From Strigamia acuminata (taxonomy: Eukaryota > Arthropoda > Chilopoda > Geophilomorpha > Linotaeniidae): DNA of 60,000 nt. Where the stretch lies: positions 53,145,369-53,205,368 of the forward strand of contig OX442314.1 of the NCBI GenBank assembly GCA_949358305.1, given 5' to 3'. The position numbers and the translations under genes were made by a program. The notes beneath the pieces were generated by a model. It had not been told where the DNA came from. It saw nothing but the letters and a program-made list of their open reading frames with translations, and did no database searches. This document shows positions 20,301-31,429 of the stretch, one piece after another; within the stretch, counting starts at the first letter, position 1; every line of letters starts with the position of its first letter.

Positions 20301-22821
20301 CCGCAACGGGTGGCGCCAGTAGCAAGAGAACAAAATTTTCGAATCGAGAATTATGCGTGGCGAGAGGAATTTCTTCCCGGTAAGAACCAATAAGACGTCA
20401 AAAGCGGTTTGTTATGCGCGTGGGGATTGGTCGGGTGAACGATTGTTGTTTTATTAGGCCTAATCTCATTCGTGGTTATTTATAGACAGAGGTAGTGGTA
20501 AAATGGCGTACTTTCAAAAATTCGTGGTACAAATGCCTGATTTCCGGCGGTTTGGCCGAGGTGACCATGACGGCGTGTCCGGGCACGACGCCCCAGTGGC
20601 AGTTCGCGTAGGCGTCGACGGGCACTCGTTGACCGTTCGGACACAAAAGCTCGAAATCGTCTTTCTTGAACCCGCCGAACGGATCCGACACCAATTCCTC
20701 GACCGAAGTGTGTTTGACGAACGCGATTTCGCCCTTGCCGACCGCGAGACAGTTCATGGCGCCCGCGAACCCCGAGTACGGGTCGATGCCCGTGCCCTTT
20801 TTCTTCCCGATTCCGGCGCAGATTTCGCACAGATGAAACGGGTTGTCGCCTACAAATCAAAACCGGAAATGTTGGCGTTTAATGCCGAGTTAGGGGCCAT
20901 CCATAAATTACGTAACGCATCAAGGGGTTTCAAATTTTGTTAAGTTCCACGAAAAAAAAAAAATTTTAAATTTTAAATAATCAAAATATAATAATTTTTC
21001 ATATGATTTTTGGAAAATTTTTTTTTGGGGGGAGGGGGTCTAAAAATCGCAAATTCTGCGTTACGTAATTTGTGGACGGCCCCTTGATGGGAATTGAATT
21101 GTTTACCGGTGGGGTTGTGTTTGTCGACGAATGCGTTGCTGGCGCAACTGGGGCCGAGGAAGTTGGCCACGGATTTGACGTGGTTGTTGCAGTCGACGAT
21201 GGGCATGGCTCCGCTGCGGATGAAGGCGTTGACGGGCAGAACCCAGCCGGCCATTTGACCGACGCTGGTGAAACAGGCGCGCCGGCCACGCAACTGGTGG
21301 ATCGAGCGGATGTCCGACGACCTTTTTACTACCGCTACTGCGTAGTATCGGCTCTCGGCGGCTGAAATTAATCGCGTGTTACATACGGCATAGGGAGTAG
21401 TGTGTTACCAGAAATGCTCTGATAGAACGCGGGTGCACTAATGATAAAACCTAGATTTTTCACCGCAATTATTTTTTAGTGTTGTTGATCAATTTGGACA
21501 TTTATTTTCGTCGTTTTGTTCAATTTAGATATTTAATTTAGTCGTTTTGTTCAATTTAGATATTGAATTAAGTCGTTTTGGATAGTTTTAAACATTGAAT
21601 TTAGTCGTTTTGGGTAGTTTAAACATTTATTTTAGTCGTTTTAGGTAGTTTAGACATTGATTTTAGTCGTTTTGGGTAGTTTAGACATTTATTTTAGTCG
21701 TTTTGTTCAATTTAAATATTTATTTTAGTCGTTTTGTTCAATTTAGATATTGAATTTAGTCGTTTTGGATAGTTTTGACATTGAATTTAGTCGTTTTGGG
21801 CACTTTGGATATTGATTTTAGTCGTTTTGGGCACTTTGGATATTGATTTTAGTTGTTTTGTATAATTTAGATATTGAATTTAGTCGTTTTGGACAGTTTA
21901 TATATTGAATTTAGTCGTTTTGGGCATTTTGGATATTGATTTTAGTCGTTTTGGGCACTTTGGATTTTGATTTTAGTCGTTTTGGTCACTCTGAATATTG
22001 ATTTTAGTCATTTTGGTCACTTTGGATATTGATTTTAGTTGTTTTGGATAGTTTAGATATTGAATTTAGTCGTTTTGTTCAATTTAGACATTGAATTTAG
22101 TCGTTTTGGGTAGTTTAAACATTGAATTTAGTCGTTTTGGGTAGTTTAGACATTGAATTTAGTCGTTTTGAGTAGTTTAGACATTTATTTTAGTCGTTTT
22201 GTTTAATTAAGATATTTATTTTAAAGTTTTGTTTAATTAAGATATTTAATTTAGTCGTTTTGGATAGTTTTGACATTGAATTTAGTCGTTTTGGGCACTT
22301 TGGATATTGATTTTAGTCGTTTTGGTCAATTTAGACTCGCGTTGTAAAGGATATCGTGTGAATGAGCATCCCGCATTCTGTTAGACCATTTACACCGTAT
22401 ACAAATTGTTCGTGTTGTTCTTACAGTTTCCGTAGCGCTCGACCATGATTGGCACGAGACTGTGGTATCTGCCAGCATAAAACACTTCTCCGGGGTCCAG
22501 TGTGACCAAATCGGCGATGTTGTCGTCGATCAATGAAAAACAGTCGTCTTTACTCTTGGTTTCGACGCATGTCAGATTCATGCTGAATTGGCGGCTGAAG
22601 GAGACAGCTGTGGACCAATCTTCACATTTTGCCATTTCGTACTTGCCCACTGCGCACCATCGCACGTGTTTTGTTTCGTACGTTAATTGACCTGAATTGT
22701 TTTTTTTTTTAAATAAAAATAAAATAGTTAGAATGTGCGATTGGTTGTGAAAAGTTGATTTACCATTTGAAAGTGCGGTGTAGATGATTAGATAAGATAA
22801 AATAGAGTGTAAATGATACAT
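17363..22821 (-). CDS. Transferrin, two-lobed, probably GPI-anchored (melanotransferrin/Tsf2-like), 761 aa
   Basis: Seven exons: 22821-22764, 22691-22425, 21361-21107, 20849-20512, 20072-19871, 19805-19562, 18284-17363; frame intact. Exon 1 is a signal peptide (MYHLHSILSYLIIYTALSNG). Exons 2-5 form the N-lobe (VRWCAVGKYEMAKC, then AFVKHTSVEE), exons 6-7 the C-lobe (YYAVAVS, GYSGAFRCL, AFVKHTTVFEN). The C-terminus ends in a hydrophobic run (YSAVVFFGLLGISVLVSRL) suited to GPI attachment, as in melanotransferrin. N-lobe iron ligands Asp, Tyr, Tyr and His appear present, but the anion-binding Arg of the CHTGLGR motif is Gln. In the C-lobe that Arg is Met and the His site reads ANA, so iron binding there is doubtful. 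Insect Tsf2 acts in epithelial junctions. Introns carry three MITEs and a long minisatellite. Confidence 0.88.
18483..18827. mobile_element. MITE, ~345 bp, ends TAGGTGC(G/A)TTCAATTCTAAA
   Basis: Inverted terminal repeats of about 20 bp with one mismatch. The interior has scattered cgttttc/aaaacg words. It lies in transferrin intron 6. A similar end (taggtgcgttcaaattg) is seen once at about 40378. No clear target duplication. Confidence 0.7.
18837..19235. mobile_element. MITE, ~400 bp, ends AGGTGGAAACAC(A/G)AGGGAGC
   Basis: About 30-bp inverted terminal repeats with one mismatch, continuing into gggtaaaatt on both sides. Several agctt/aagct words lie just inside. It starts 9 bp after the preceding MITE in the same transferrin intron. 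Confidence 0.75.
20892..21084. mobile_element. MITE, ~193 bp, ends AGGGGCC(A/G)TCCA(T/C)AAATTACG
   Basis: Inverted repeats of about 27 bp (aggggccatccataaattacg against its complement at 21057-21084). Ends with the word gtccataaattacg are, to my recollection, widespread in arthropod genomes. It lies in transferrin intron 3. Confidence 0.75.
21470..22340. repeat. ~30-bp minisatellite (tagtcgttttgggtagttta...)
   Basis: Roughly 28 imperfect tandem copies of a unit ttgaatttagtcgttttggg(t/c)a(g/c)ttt(a/g)ga(c/t)a fill most of transferrin intron 2. Variants of the second half are interspersed, suggesting shuffling by unequal exchange. Confidence 0.9.
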
Positions 22822-23637
22822 TTTCGTGTCTGGGCGTGGCAAAATAGTGGTCGTTATACTCGTTTCTGTTGTTCGTTCGGTGCGTCCAAGTGACACCTGT
22901 GAGTAAAAGTGGGAATTGACTAGCGGGAGACTTGTGCCGCAATGAATTAAGCGCTCACCGGTGGAAAATATAATTTATTTATTCGTTTTTTTCACTTTAA
23001 AAAAGAATTAACGCTTAGAAAAATAAAGAATTTAATTTTTTAGTGCGAGTTTTGATTTTACGTGGATGTTTTATCGCCATCTGTCGACCATCACATCAAC
23101 TACATGCCAAAATACGACAGCAAACTGTTAAAAATATCGCAATTTGTGTCCTTTAACAACTGTCGATACGCGCTTTGTCGAAGTGGATTTATATGCGATT
23201 TATATATTACATTTTTGCCTCGTTTTGCGTTTAAATAACGACAATTATAGCGGGCGTGTCATCATTTTGGGATCCGTCTCCGTCTCCCACAATGCAACGG
23301 TTTGTTGTAGTGAGGTCATCACCCGAATTCCGGAACGCGACCGGTGTGATCAAGGAGTGCCCCATCTCATTATGTTACCTGTTCAAACGGCCGAGAATCT
23401 CAAATCAATCTCAAATCTTTAAAAACAAATGATCAAATTTTAGAAACGTAAGTGTTTGCGATCGAACATCAATCCGAGCGTAAAACGACGCATTTTATCG
23501 TCGCATTTTTACTATTAAAACAATTATTACCTGTTGGGTGTGGTCGTAGGTAGACACCTGTTTGCAGTTTGTTTTTGTTGATTTTTTGTTTATCCCTGTT
23601 TAGTTATACGCGATCAAATTGAGGATTTAGTTGGGAA
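22822..23637. promoter_or_regulatory. Intergenic region between divergent transferrin and ATPase start codons
   Basis: About 815 bp separate the transferrin ATG (-) from the ATPase ATG (+), so both promoters or 5' exons must lie here or beyond. No TATA box at a convincing position, CpG cluster or other specific element was recognised. Confidence 0.4.
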
Positions 23638-26600
23638 ATGGCTCCGACACAGTTGCAGGAGATGGGGGTGAGTGTTTGTTGATTTTTGAATGGAAATAAT
23701 GAGAAATGTTTTGATGGATTGTTTTTATTTTTATTTTTTAGTTGGATGAACGAACTGATAGTTATAGAGTTGCGGTGAGTCCGTCGTTCGTTCCGGATGA
23801 TAATCGGACTTTCGATGGGAGACCGAAGAGTCGGAGAAGACGACCGGCGTCGACGACAAAAAGCACTAAGAGTTTGGCGTCGATTGCTGAAGAAGTTGAT
23901 ATGATTAAAGCACAGATTGATATGGTAATGAGTGAGTTAATGGGAATTGGAAGTGTGGATCTCCAAAAAAGGCTTCTTTTTGTGCAAAAAAATCGAGTTT
24001 TTAGTGTAAAAAATTGATTTTTTAGTGTAAAAATTGAGTTTTTAGTGTAAAAAATTGATTTTTTAGTGTAAAAATCGAGTTTTTAGTGTAAAAAATTGAT
24101 TTTTTAGTGTAAAAATCGAGTTTTTAGTGTAAAAATTGAGTTTTTAGTGTAAAAAATCGAGTTTTATTGTAAACATTCGAGTTTTTAGTGTAAAAATTGT
24201 TTTTAGTGTTAAAAATTGAGTTTTTAGTGTAAAAATCTAGTTTTTAGTGTAAAAAAAATCGAGTTTTTAGTGTAAAAAAATCGAGTTTTTAATGTAAAAA
24301 TCTAGTTTTTAGTGTAAAAAATCGAGTTTTTAGTGTAAAAATTGTTTTTAGGGTAAAAGATTGAGTTTTTAGGGTAAAAAATTGAGTTTTATTGTAAAAA
24401 TTGACTTATTTAGTTAAAAAGAACGCCCACAAATACAATTTTAGTGCAAAAATGAACGGTAATTTCAACAAAAATATCTAAAAAAAAATTTTCATGTTTA
24501 TAGGATGAACATTTCATTCCATTGGACGAATTATATTCAAGATATGCAACTCATCCTAATATGGTAACAACATTCTTCTATTTGTGTGTCCATCTCCAAT
24601 TCCAATTTCATTTCATCTTTTCAGGGTTTAACGGTTCCGAGAGTTCAAGAAGTGCAAAACATGTACGGCCCGAATACACGTTTCACTCCAGTCGGGACGC
24701 CAGAATGGGTCCGCTTACTGAAAAATATTTTTGGCGGATTTTCCGTCATACTATGGGCCGGCTGTTGTCTCAGTCTCATTACATATTCGATTCAAACAGA
24801 CATAATGGAGACCCCGCCATTCGAAAATGTAACAAATCACTTTTATTTTATCCCCCTAACAATTTTTACACTTTAATCTTGTAATTGCAGCTCGTGCTTG
24901 GAATTCTCTTGGGAATCATTGCGATCGTAACCGGGCTTTATTCATTTTACCAAGAAATGAAGGCGGAAGTGTTAATTCAGCGTTTCCGAGCGGTTGTACC
25001 GGAGGTAAACTCACCAAAATCCGGGGTCGCGTACTTGCCGCGACAATATTTACCGTGACATCCCGAAAAAATGGTTTTTCTTCTAAAACCCAGTAAGGTT
25101 AGGTTCGCAGGGGGTGTTAGCCCTCCTAAGGAATTAGAAAAAGAAAAACCCAAAATACACGTAGTTGAAGTTTTCCAAGTCGCGGTATATTGATGTCGCG
25201 GTATATTGATGTCGCGGTATATTGATGTCGCGGTATATTTAGGGTTTCGTTACCGGGAAACCGGGGTACCAATTTCCCGGGAAAAGGGATAAAAAATCAC
25301 GGAACCGGAAAACTGGAAATTTGAAAAAATATCCAGTTTCGTCCAAAATTGTCAAAACGTCGTTGAAACTTCATTAAAACGTTACATTTTGTAACGTTTC
25401 AATGATTAAGTTTACATTGAAAAATGGCTAAAAACGACCATTTCTGACAAAAAACGACCATTTTTGACGAAAAACGACCATTTCTGACGAAAAACAACCA
25501 TTTCTGACGAAAAACGACCATTTCTGACGAAAAACGACCATTTCTGACGAAAAACGACCATTTCTGAAGAAAAACAGCCATTTTTAACCATTTTTCGTCG
25601 CCTGATTTTTTTTGGATAATACCGATTTCCTTGAGTACCAGCCATTTTGGTACCGGGAACTGGAAATTAAAAAAAGACAAAGAAAACAGAAACCCTAAGT
25701 GTATTATTGTTGCGGTATATTGATGTCGCGGTATATTGATGTCGCGGTAGATAGTGTCGCGCTAGATGACACGCTCCAAATCCGATGACAAAATCACCCA
25801 AACACTCGAAAATGTTTGTTTTCTTTCAGTTTTGTTCCGTTATTCGTGAAGGCAGATGGCAAACCATTCCTACCTACGACTTGGCCATGGGTGACGTCGT
25901 TGAGATAAAAGCCGGCGAGCGAATCCCAGCCGACATCCGCATCATCCATGCACACAACTTCAAAGTGGACCAATCAACCATGTCTGGAGAATTGGAACCG
26001 CAAACCAAATCGGCCGAATTTACCAGCAATAACCCACTGGAGACCCTAAACATCGGATTTTGCGATACCTACGCCACCGAAGGTACCATCAATTTGTTTC
26101 TAAGATATTCTAACCGCATCGTGCCGAGATTTCTAACCGCCCGACATCCGAATTGAACGTTTGCTACTAGGACAGGGGTTGGCAACCTTTTGAGACGGAA
26201 GAGCCAAAAGTTACAATTTACAAAATTTCCCAGTTTTTAAAGAGCCACTAACATTTTTGTTTCAATATTATGGCATTTGATTAGGATTAGGTATATAAAT
26301 TTGATTTTTTTTTGCAGTATAATATTTTTTATGAATTTTGAAAATAAAATAATATAATTATTAATAGACCCCGGATAAATGCATAAATGCATGCTTCATA
26401 TGTATATTGCATATACCGTACTGCCTCATTTAAACGCCCGGGTTCATTAAAACGCCAAGCCCGAATAAACGCCGGGGGTTCGGCGCCGTTTATTGCACCG
26501 CACACCGCCCCGAACTGACTTTACCGGGAGGGTTTCGGCCCCAAAAAAAAATTAAATGCCCGGGCGTTTAAATGAGGCAGTACGGTATTAATATTTGCGC

Positions 26601-29600
26601 ATGGAACTGGAGAGCCGCATCTTGACATCGAAAGAGCCACATGCGGCTTGCGACCCCTGTACTAGGAGTATAGTCCCATGGACTGGACCCATTGCACGAA
26701 TAACTTTGCGCGATTATTTGTTAAATTAATTCTATACCAACCGAATCGATCGTGACAACTCATTAATCTCATTTTTTTTTTACATCAAAACAGGTTATTG
26801 TAAAGGCTTGGTGATCCGTACGGGAAACATGACCATCTCGGCAAGTCTGTCGCATTTCACGGTATCGCTGCAGGAAAGCGACATTTTTTTAACGGACGAA
26901 GTCACTTGGTGGATGCAATTCTTCATGTTTACGGCAACGATTGTGGCTACTGGAATGTTTGTTCATGCTTTTCTAACAGGATTTCATTGGCTGGATTCGA
27001 TGATTTTCCTTGTGGGGGTTCTCATTGCCATTATACCCGAAGGACTCGTCGCCGTTGTAACTGTACGTGCAAGTATAATTGTATCGTTCTGTTGTTATAT
27101 TTAAAATGTTTGCAGATATGTTTGACACTGACAGCTAAAAGGTTGTACAATAAAAATTGCCTCGTTAAGACGATGTCTTGTGTCGAGAAGATTGGTGCCG
27201 CTTCGGTTATTTTGACCGACCGCACCGGCATTTTAACGCAGAATTTGCCAATGGTTTCGCATATGTGGATCGACGGGAGGATGGTCGACGCTAATGATAC
27301 TGAGAGTCAAACAGGTTTGGATGAATATATTTTTGAATCATATGGGATTGGCAGTGTTGTATCGAACGCGAACTATTAGTTTGCGTTCATCTGCAAAGTA
27401 CAAAACATAAAAAAAATGTTTCAATTTTTTTAAAAAAATTTGAAAAGTGAACTGAACTATTGGTTCAAGTTCGCAAACTAGAACTTAGTTCACTTTGAAA
27501 AAAAGTGAACTGAACGCGAATGTGAACTAGTTCACACGGTGATGAAAGCAAACTTGAACTAGTTCGCAATTTGATGAACGAGATACAACACTGGAGATTG
27601 GCGAACGTTGATTAACAAATTGCCGTGATTATTTAGGTTCGGCTTTTGGTTCTTTGCGCCGGACAGCTATGCTGTGCAATCAGGCTGACACGGATGAAAA
27701 TGGGTGAGCTCTGCATTTAATTAAAGCAAGAATTCATAAACGTTGTCTCTAAGTCTGAATTTCAACCATTAGAAGGTTTGTTGGTGAATCGGATGAAGTG
27801 GCTCTGTTGAATTACATGGGCGACCCGTTCGAAATGCGCCAAAGGAACCGGAAGGTGTGCGAAATACCGTACAACAGGAACGGAAAATTCCACGTGACAA
27901 TCCACGAGTCGACCAAAGCCGGCGAAACAGGCTACTTCCTCCTGATGAAAGGCTCGCCGGAAGAAATCATTCAGCGGTGTTCGACGATCGTGCAAGGCGG
28001 AAAGGAATGGCAATTGGACGACAAAACCCGTGATTCCTTGACGTCCGCTTTTATCGAGATGGCCAGCATGGGTGAAAAAGTGATGAGTGAGTTTGTTTCG
28101 TAAATCGTAGTGAATCCTATAGAAAATCCCATAACTCGCGTTAACTTACTTTTTCAGGTTTTTGCGACTACAAACTTCCGCCGCAGAAGTTTCCGCCGGG
28201 TTATCCGTTCGATGCCGACGAAGTGAACTTCCCGATGAGCAATTTGAGATTTTTAGGCCTAATCTCTCTAAGCGATCCCTTGCGACCGTCCGTGCCCGAT
28301 GCCGTTGCTAAGTGTCGCTCGGCCGGAGTTAGAGTGATCATGATTACCGGAGATCACCCAATCGCCGCTCAAGCTACGGCTAAAGCGTGTGGACTGTTTA
28401 CGCTGGACAGTTGGACCGTCGAGGACATAGCGAACTCGAAAAATGTATCTGTGGAAGCAGTTGATCCGAGGTGGTTTTATTTTATAGGCTTAATTCTGCA
28501 ATAAAAATTTATTATTTTTGTTTTGTATTTTCAGAACGGCAAATGCCGCTGTTATACACGGAGCGGAACTGCGAACCATGACTCCGGACAGACTTAACTA
28601 TTTCCTCAGCTCGTATAGAGATGTGATATTTGCTCGCACATCCTTGCAACAAAAACTGCACATCGTGGAAGGTTTACAGCGCTTGGGAGCTGTTGTTGTA
28701 ACGACTGGTATTGGAGTTCTGGACGTCCCAGCTGTTAAGAAATCAAACTTGGGTAGAAAATATTATAGAAACAATTTTATTTTATATTAATAGTAAGCTA
28801 AAAAATGTTTTGTTTTTTTTTTAACAGGAATTGCTCTGTTTGAAAACACTGCGGGTGTGGTTAAAGAAGCCGCCGATATAATCCTTTTGGATAACAACTT
28901 TGCGACCGTAGTCACCGCTATCGAAGAAGGCCGGCTTTTATTCGTCAACCTCAGAAAGTCAATCTCGTATATATTAGCAAGCAACATGCCTGAATTCATG
29001 GCGTATGTTTTATTTTTGTACCTCGGAGTACCTTTGCCGCTCGGAACAATAACCATACTCATAATTGACTTGGGCACCGATATGGTCAGTTGGAACAACA
29101 AATTTTTATTTATACATCCACGCCGAATAAACAAATAATTAATAATTACTTTATTTTATGTTATTTTGACAGTTACCGGCAATTTCTTTGTCGTGTGAAT
29201 CTCCGGAAGAAGATCTGATGCAAACAAACCCGCCAAATGACTTCGACGACCGATTAATCGACCTCAAGTGAGAAAAATGCTTCTTTTTATTAATTTGCAT
29301 ATTCATTTAATGATTATTAATAATTCGAGTGAAATCAGGTGTTAAATAACAACGAACCGTACCGCCCCGTGAAAGCGCCCGGGTTCAATAAAGCTCCTGC
29401 CTTGTTTTAGCGCCGGGCAGTCATCGGCGATTTACTAAATTGGCGCCGGCCCCGAATAAGCGCCGGGGCCTCAAAAATCACCGATTTTTTTCTAAAAATT
29501 GGTGATTTTTGCAGAAAAATCGCCTTTTTCCGCAAAAAATCGGAGATTTTTGCAGAAAAATCGCTTTTTTTCACAAAAAAGCGGCGATTTTTCGGTTATG

Positions 29601-31096
29601 CGCCGGGTTCATTTAATCGCCAGGTTTCATATTGGCGCCGGGAGAAGCAGCTCAAAAAAAATTAAACGCCCGGGCGTTTAAACGGGGCGCTACGGTAATG
29701 CCATTTCAAAGTGTTCTTGATGTAAATGAATTATAATTAATAATTACAATTTATTTTTTTCTATCTGTTTATTCTGTTTATTTGTTTATTTCTTAAAACT
29801 TTTTCCAGACACTAATTTAGTGTCTTCCCCTGGTGTCTGTTTTTGACGAAGTTCTCAGTTTTCCGAATGCAAGCATATGTACACAATACGTGTCTTAATA
29901 AAAGGAAAAAATTGATACATATCATTAGTAAAAGACACAAATCGCCGTTTTTTCCCGGAAAAATGGCGATTTATGCATTTATTTCTGATTTTTGGAAAAT
30001 ATGCATTTATAGCCAATTTCGGCTTTTTATTGAATAAAAATAATGGCAGTGGCTACGTTCACGTCCGACGTGAACGTATTATTTCCAAGGTTCGCTCATC
30101 GCTGTGATTGATTGAGAGCTAATGATGGCGCTTCGTTTCGTCAATGTAAGTTTTCTCAAATCAATGTATTTCCAGGTGTTAACTTCTTTTTTAATAACAA
30201 GGGGGGGTGAGCTAGCCCCCCCTGATCCCCCAGAGTCCCAGACCTAACCTTATCTGTTTTTAGCAATGTAGACAGAACGGGGTTTTTCGTCAATGTAGTT
30301 CAATGCATCATCAATCACAGCGCGCCTTGAAAACAATACGTTCACGTCCGACGTGAACGTAGCCACTTCGAAAAATAATTCCTGTGCATTTATGCATTCA
30401 TCCTGGCCTTAATTTATTATCCTTTTTTATAGTATGATTGACGTGATGGACGCTCAAATTGGTATGATACAAGCTTTGGCCGGTTTCTTTACCTACTTCG
30501 TCATTTTGGGTGAAAACGGATTCTGGTTCCAAAATTTACTCGGGATTCGAAGGAAGTGGAATGCTTTGGCTTATAACGATCTTCAAGATTCATACGGACA
30601 GGAATGGGTAATAATTAATATTAGCAATTTTGATATTCGCACGACTTTAAGTGGATAATTAAAAACGATTTTTAGACATTGGAACAACGGAAACATCTGG
30701 AGTGGACAGCACACACGGGATTTTTCGTCTCGATCATCATGTGTCAATGGATTACTCTACTTATGTGCAAAACACGGCTTTTGTCTATTTTTCAACACAA
30801 ATTTTGGTACTGTACTTTTAAGTTGTTTTTTGTTTTATTTTATTTTATTTCATTTTTATTCGTTTTTGTTCAATAGGAATCCATATTTGACGTTTGCGCT
30901 AATATTTGAGACCCTTCTTGCATTCATCCTCATTTACACGCCGAGGATCGAAGTGGCGCTTCGGCTGATGCCCATCAGAATCAACTGGTGGATCACGGGC
31001 TTAATATTCTGCTTCGCCATCTTTGTGTACGATGAATGTCGTCGTTTTCTTGTGCGGACCAACCCCAACGGTTGGACAAAACGACATTTCTTTTAA
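23638..31096 (+). CDS. Na+/K+-ATPase alpha-subunit-like protein with altered catalytic motifs, 1,033 aa
   Basis: Seventeen exons: 23638-23667, 23742-23924, 24504-24563, 24625-24828, 24891-25004, 25830-26082, 26794-27062, 27116-27314, 27637-27703, 27773-28086, 28158-28470, 28535-28752, 28828-29084, 29173-29267, 30433-30607, 30676-30806, 30877-31096; 3,102 nt, no stop. The length and order match the P2C pump: actuator domain, M4 IIPEGL, N-domain KGSPE, MITGDHP, M5 SNMPE, M6 DLGTDM, the beta-subunit motif SYGQ and a C-terminus like YDEVRKL. Three catalytic motifs differ: TGES is SGEL (residue ~248), DKTGT is DRTGI (~406, Asp kept), TGDGVND is TGIGVLD (~731, first Asp lost). The loss at TGD is expected to abolish Mg2+-dependent phosphoryl transfer. 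The N-terminus carries an extra basic, Ser/Thr-rich stretch. Probably a membrane pseudoenzyme; C. elegans catp-1 is a known case of a pump-independent role. Confidence 0.88.
23985..24415. repeat. ~20-bp minisatellite (gtttttagtgtaaaaattga)
   Basis: About 20 imperfect copies in ATPase intron 2, starting about 60 bp after the exon 2 donor. Copies vary in the length of the A and T runs. Confidence 0.9.
25180..25760. repeat. Two clusters of a 16-bp unit (gatgtcgcggtatatt) around a 20-bp minisatellite
   Basis: Copies of gatgtcgcggtatatt lie at about 25183-25240 and again at 25705-25755. Between them, at about 25425-25600, is an array of roughly nine copies of aaaaacgaccatttctgacg. All are in ATPase intron 5. 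The recurrence on both sides suggests the inner sequence was inserted into an older array. Confidence 0.85.
26173..26659. mobile_element. hAT-type MITE, 487 bp, with exact 8-bp target duplication
   Basis: The ends are caggggttggcaacc at left and the complementary gcgacccctg at right, the form typical of hAT elements. TACTAGGA occurs immediately outside both ends (26165-26172 and 26660-26667). It lies in ATPase intron 6. No transposase is inside. It holds a second, nested MITE at 26414-26587. Confidence 0.9.
26414..26587. mobile_element. Nested MITE, ~174 bp, ends TACCGTACTGCCTCATTTAA
   Basis: Inverted repeats of more than 25 bp (taccgtactgcctcatttaa, then acgcccggg). It is almost entirely GC-rich hairpin sequence inside the AT-rich hAT MITE. 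A related copy is at 29356-29696. Confidence 0.85.
27395..27600. repeat. Short direct and inverted gaactag/gttcgc repeats
   Basis: The words gaacta, agttcac and gttcgcaa recur in both orientations through ATPase intron 8, starting gaacgcgaactattagtttgcgttc. This may be a small degenerate foldback element; ends are not clear. Confidence 0.5.
29356..29696. mobile_element. MITE, ~340 bp, same family as 26414-26587
   Basis: Left end accgtaccgccccgtgaaag, right end complementary (cggggcgctacggt). Both copies share gcgcccgggttca at left and attaa(a/t)(a/c)gcccgggcgttta at right. The interior has a caaaaatcgc(c/t)ttttt repeat. Located in ATPase intron 14. Confidence 0.8.
30048..30367. mobile_element. 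MITE, 320 bp, with palindromic ends
   Basis: The first and last ~65 bp are imperfect inverted repeats starting AGTGGCTACGTTCACGTC. Within each end the 23-bp stretch around acgttcacgtc/cgacgtgaacgt is itself a near-perfect palindrome. The interior has a gggggggtgagctagcccccc stem. No clear target duplication. Located in ATPase intron 14, about 350 bp after the preceding MITE. Confidence 0.8.
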
Positions 31097-31347
31097 ATGC
31101 TGAATTCACGTTTCGTTCATTCATTTTTACCATATTTGTTAATTCTGGCGAAATTTTCCGTCCATCTCTTTAAAAATAATAAAAAACCGGAAAAATAACA
31201 TTTTATACATCTTATACTAAATGTTTTTTATGAAAAAAAATGCGTATAAATATATATATATATATATTTTTGAGGAATATGAATTTTTGGAAGTGTATTT
31301 TAGTTTTTTGTATTATTATTATATTACAAGATGTTTCAGTTATGGAT

Positions 31348-31353
31348 GAATAA
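31348..31353 (+). terminator. Candidate poly(A) signal for the ATPase-like gene
   Basis: Overlapping aataaataaag motifs about 250 bp after the stop codon at 31096. Confidence 0.5.
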
Positions 31354-31395
31354 ATAAAGATCTGAAATTGTCTCTTTTCTTCGTTGTATTTCTCA

Positions 31396-31429
31396 ATTTA
31401 TTTATTTATTTATTTATTTATTTATTTCA
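31396..31429. repeat. (TTTA)n microsatellite
   Basis: About eight uninterrupted tttа-type tetranucleotide repeats (t, t, t, a). The following 31430-31870 has no recognisable gene. Confidence 0.9.

Noticed and set aside
21470-22340. Regular ~30-bp array considered as a CRISPR
   Set aside because: Units are tandem with no unique spacers, and the host is a eukaryote; it is a minisatellite.
23144-23422. Plus-strand ORF between the transferrin and ATPase genes
   Set aside because: No domain and no splice link to the ATPase first exon; probably chance.
25399-25680. ORFs made of repeated [16 protein letters not shown]-type units
   Set aside because: Translation of the 20-bp intronic minisatellite, not a protein.
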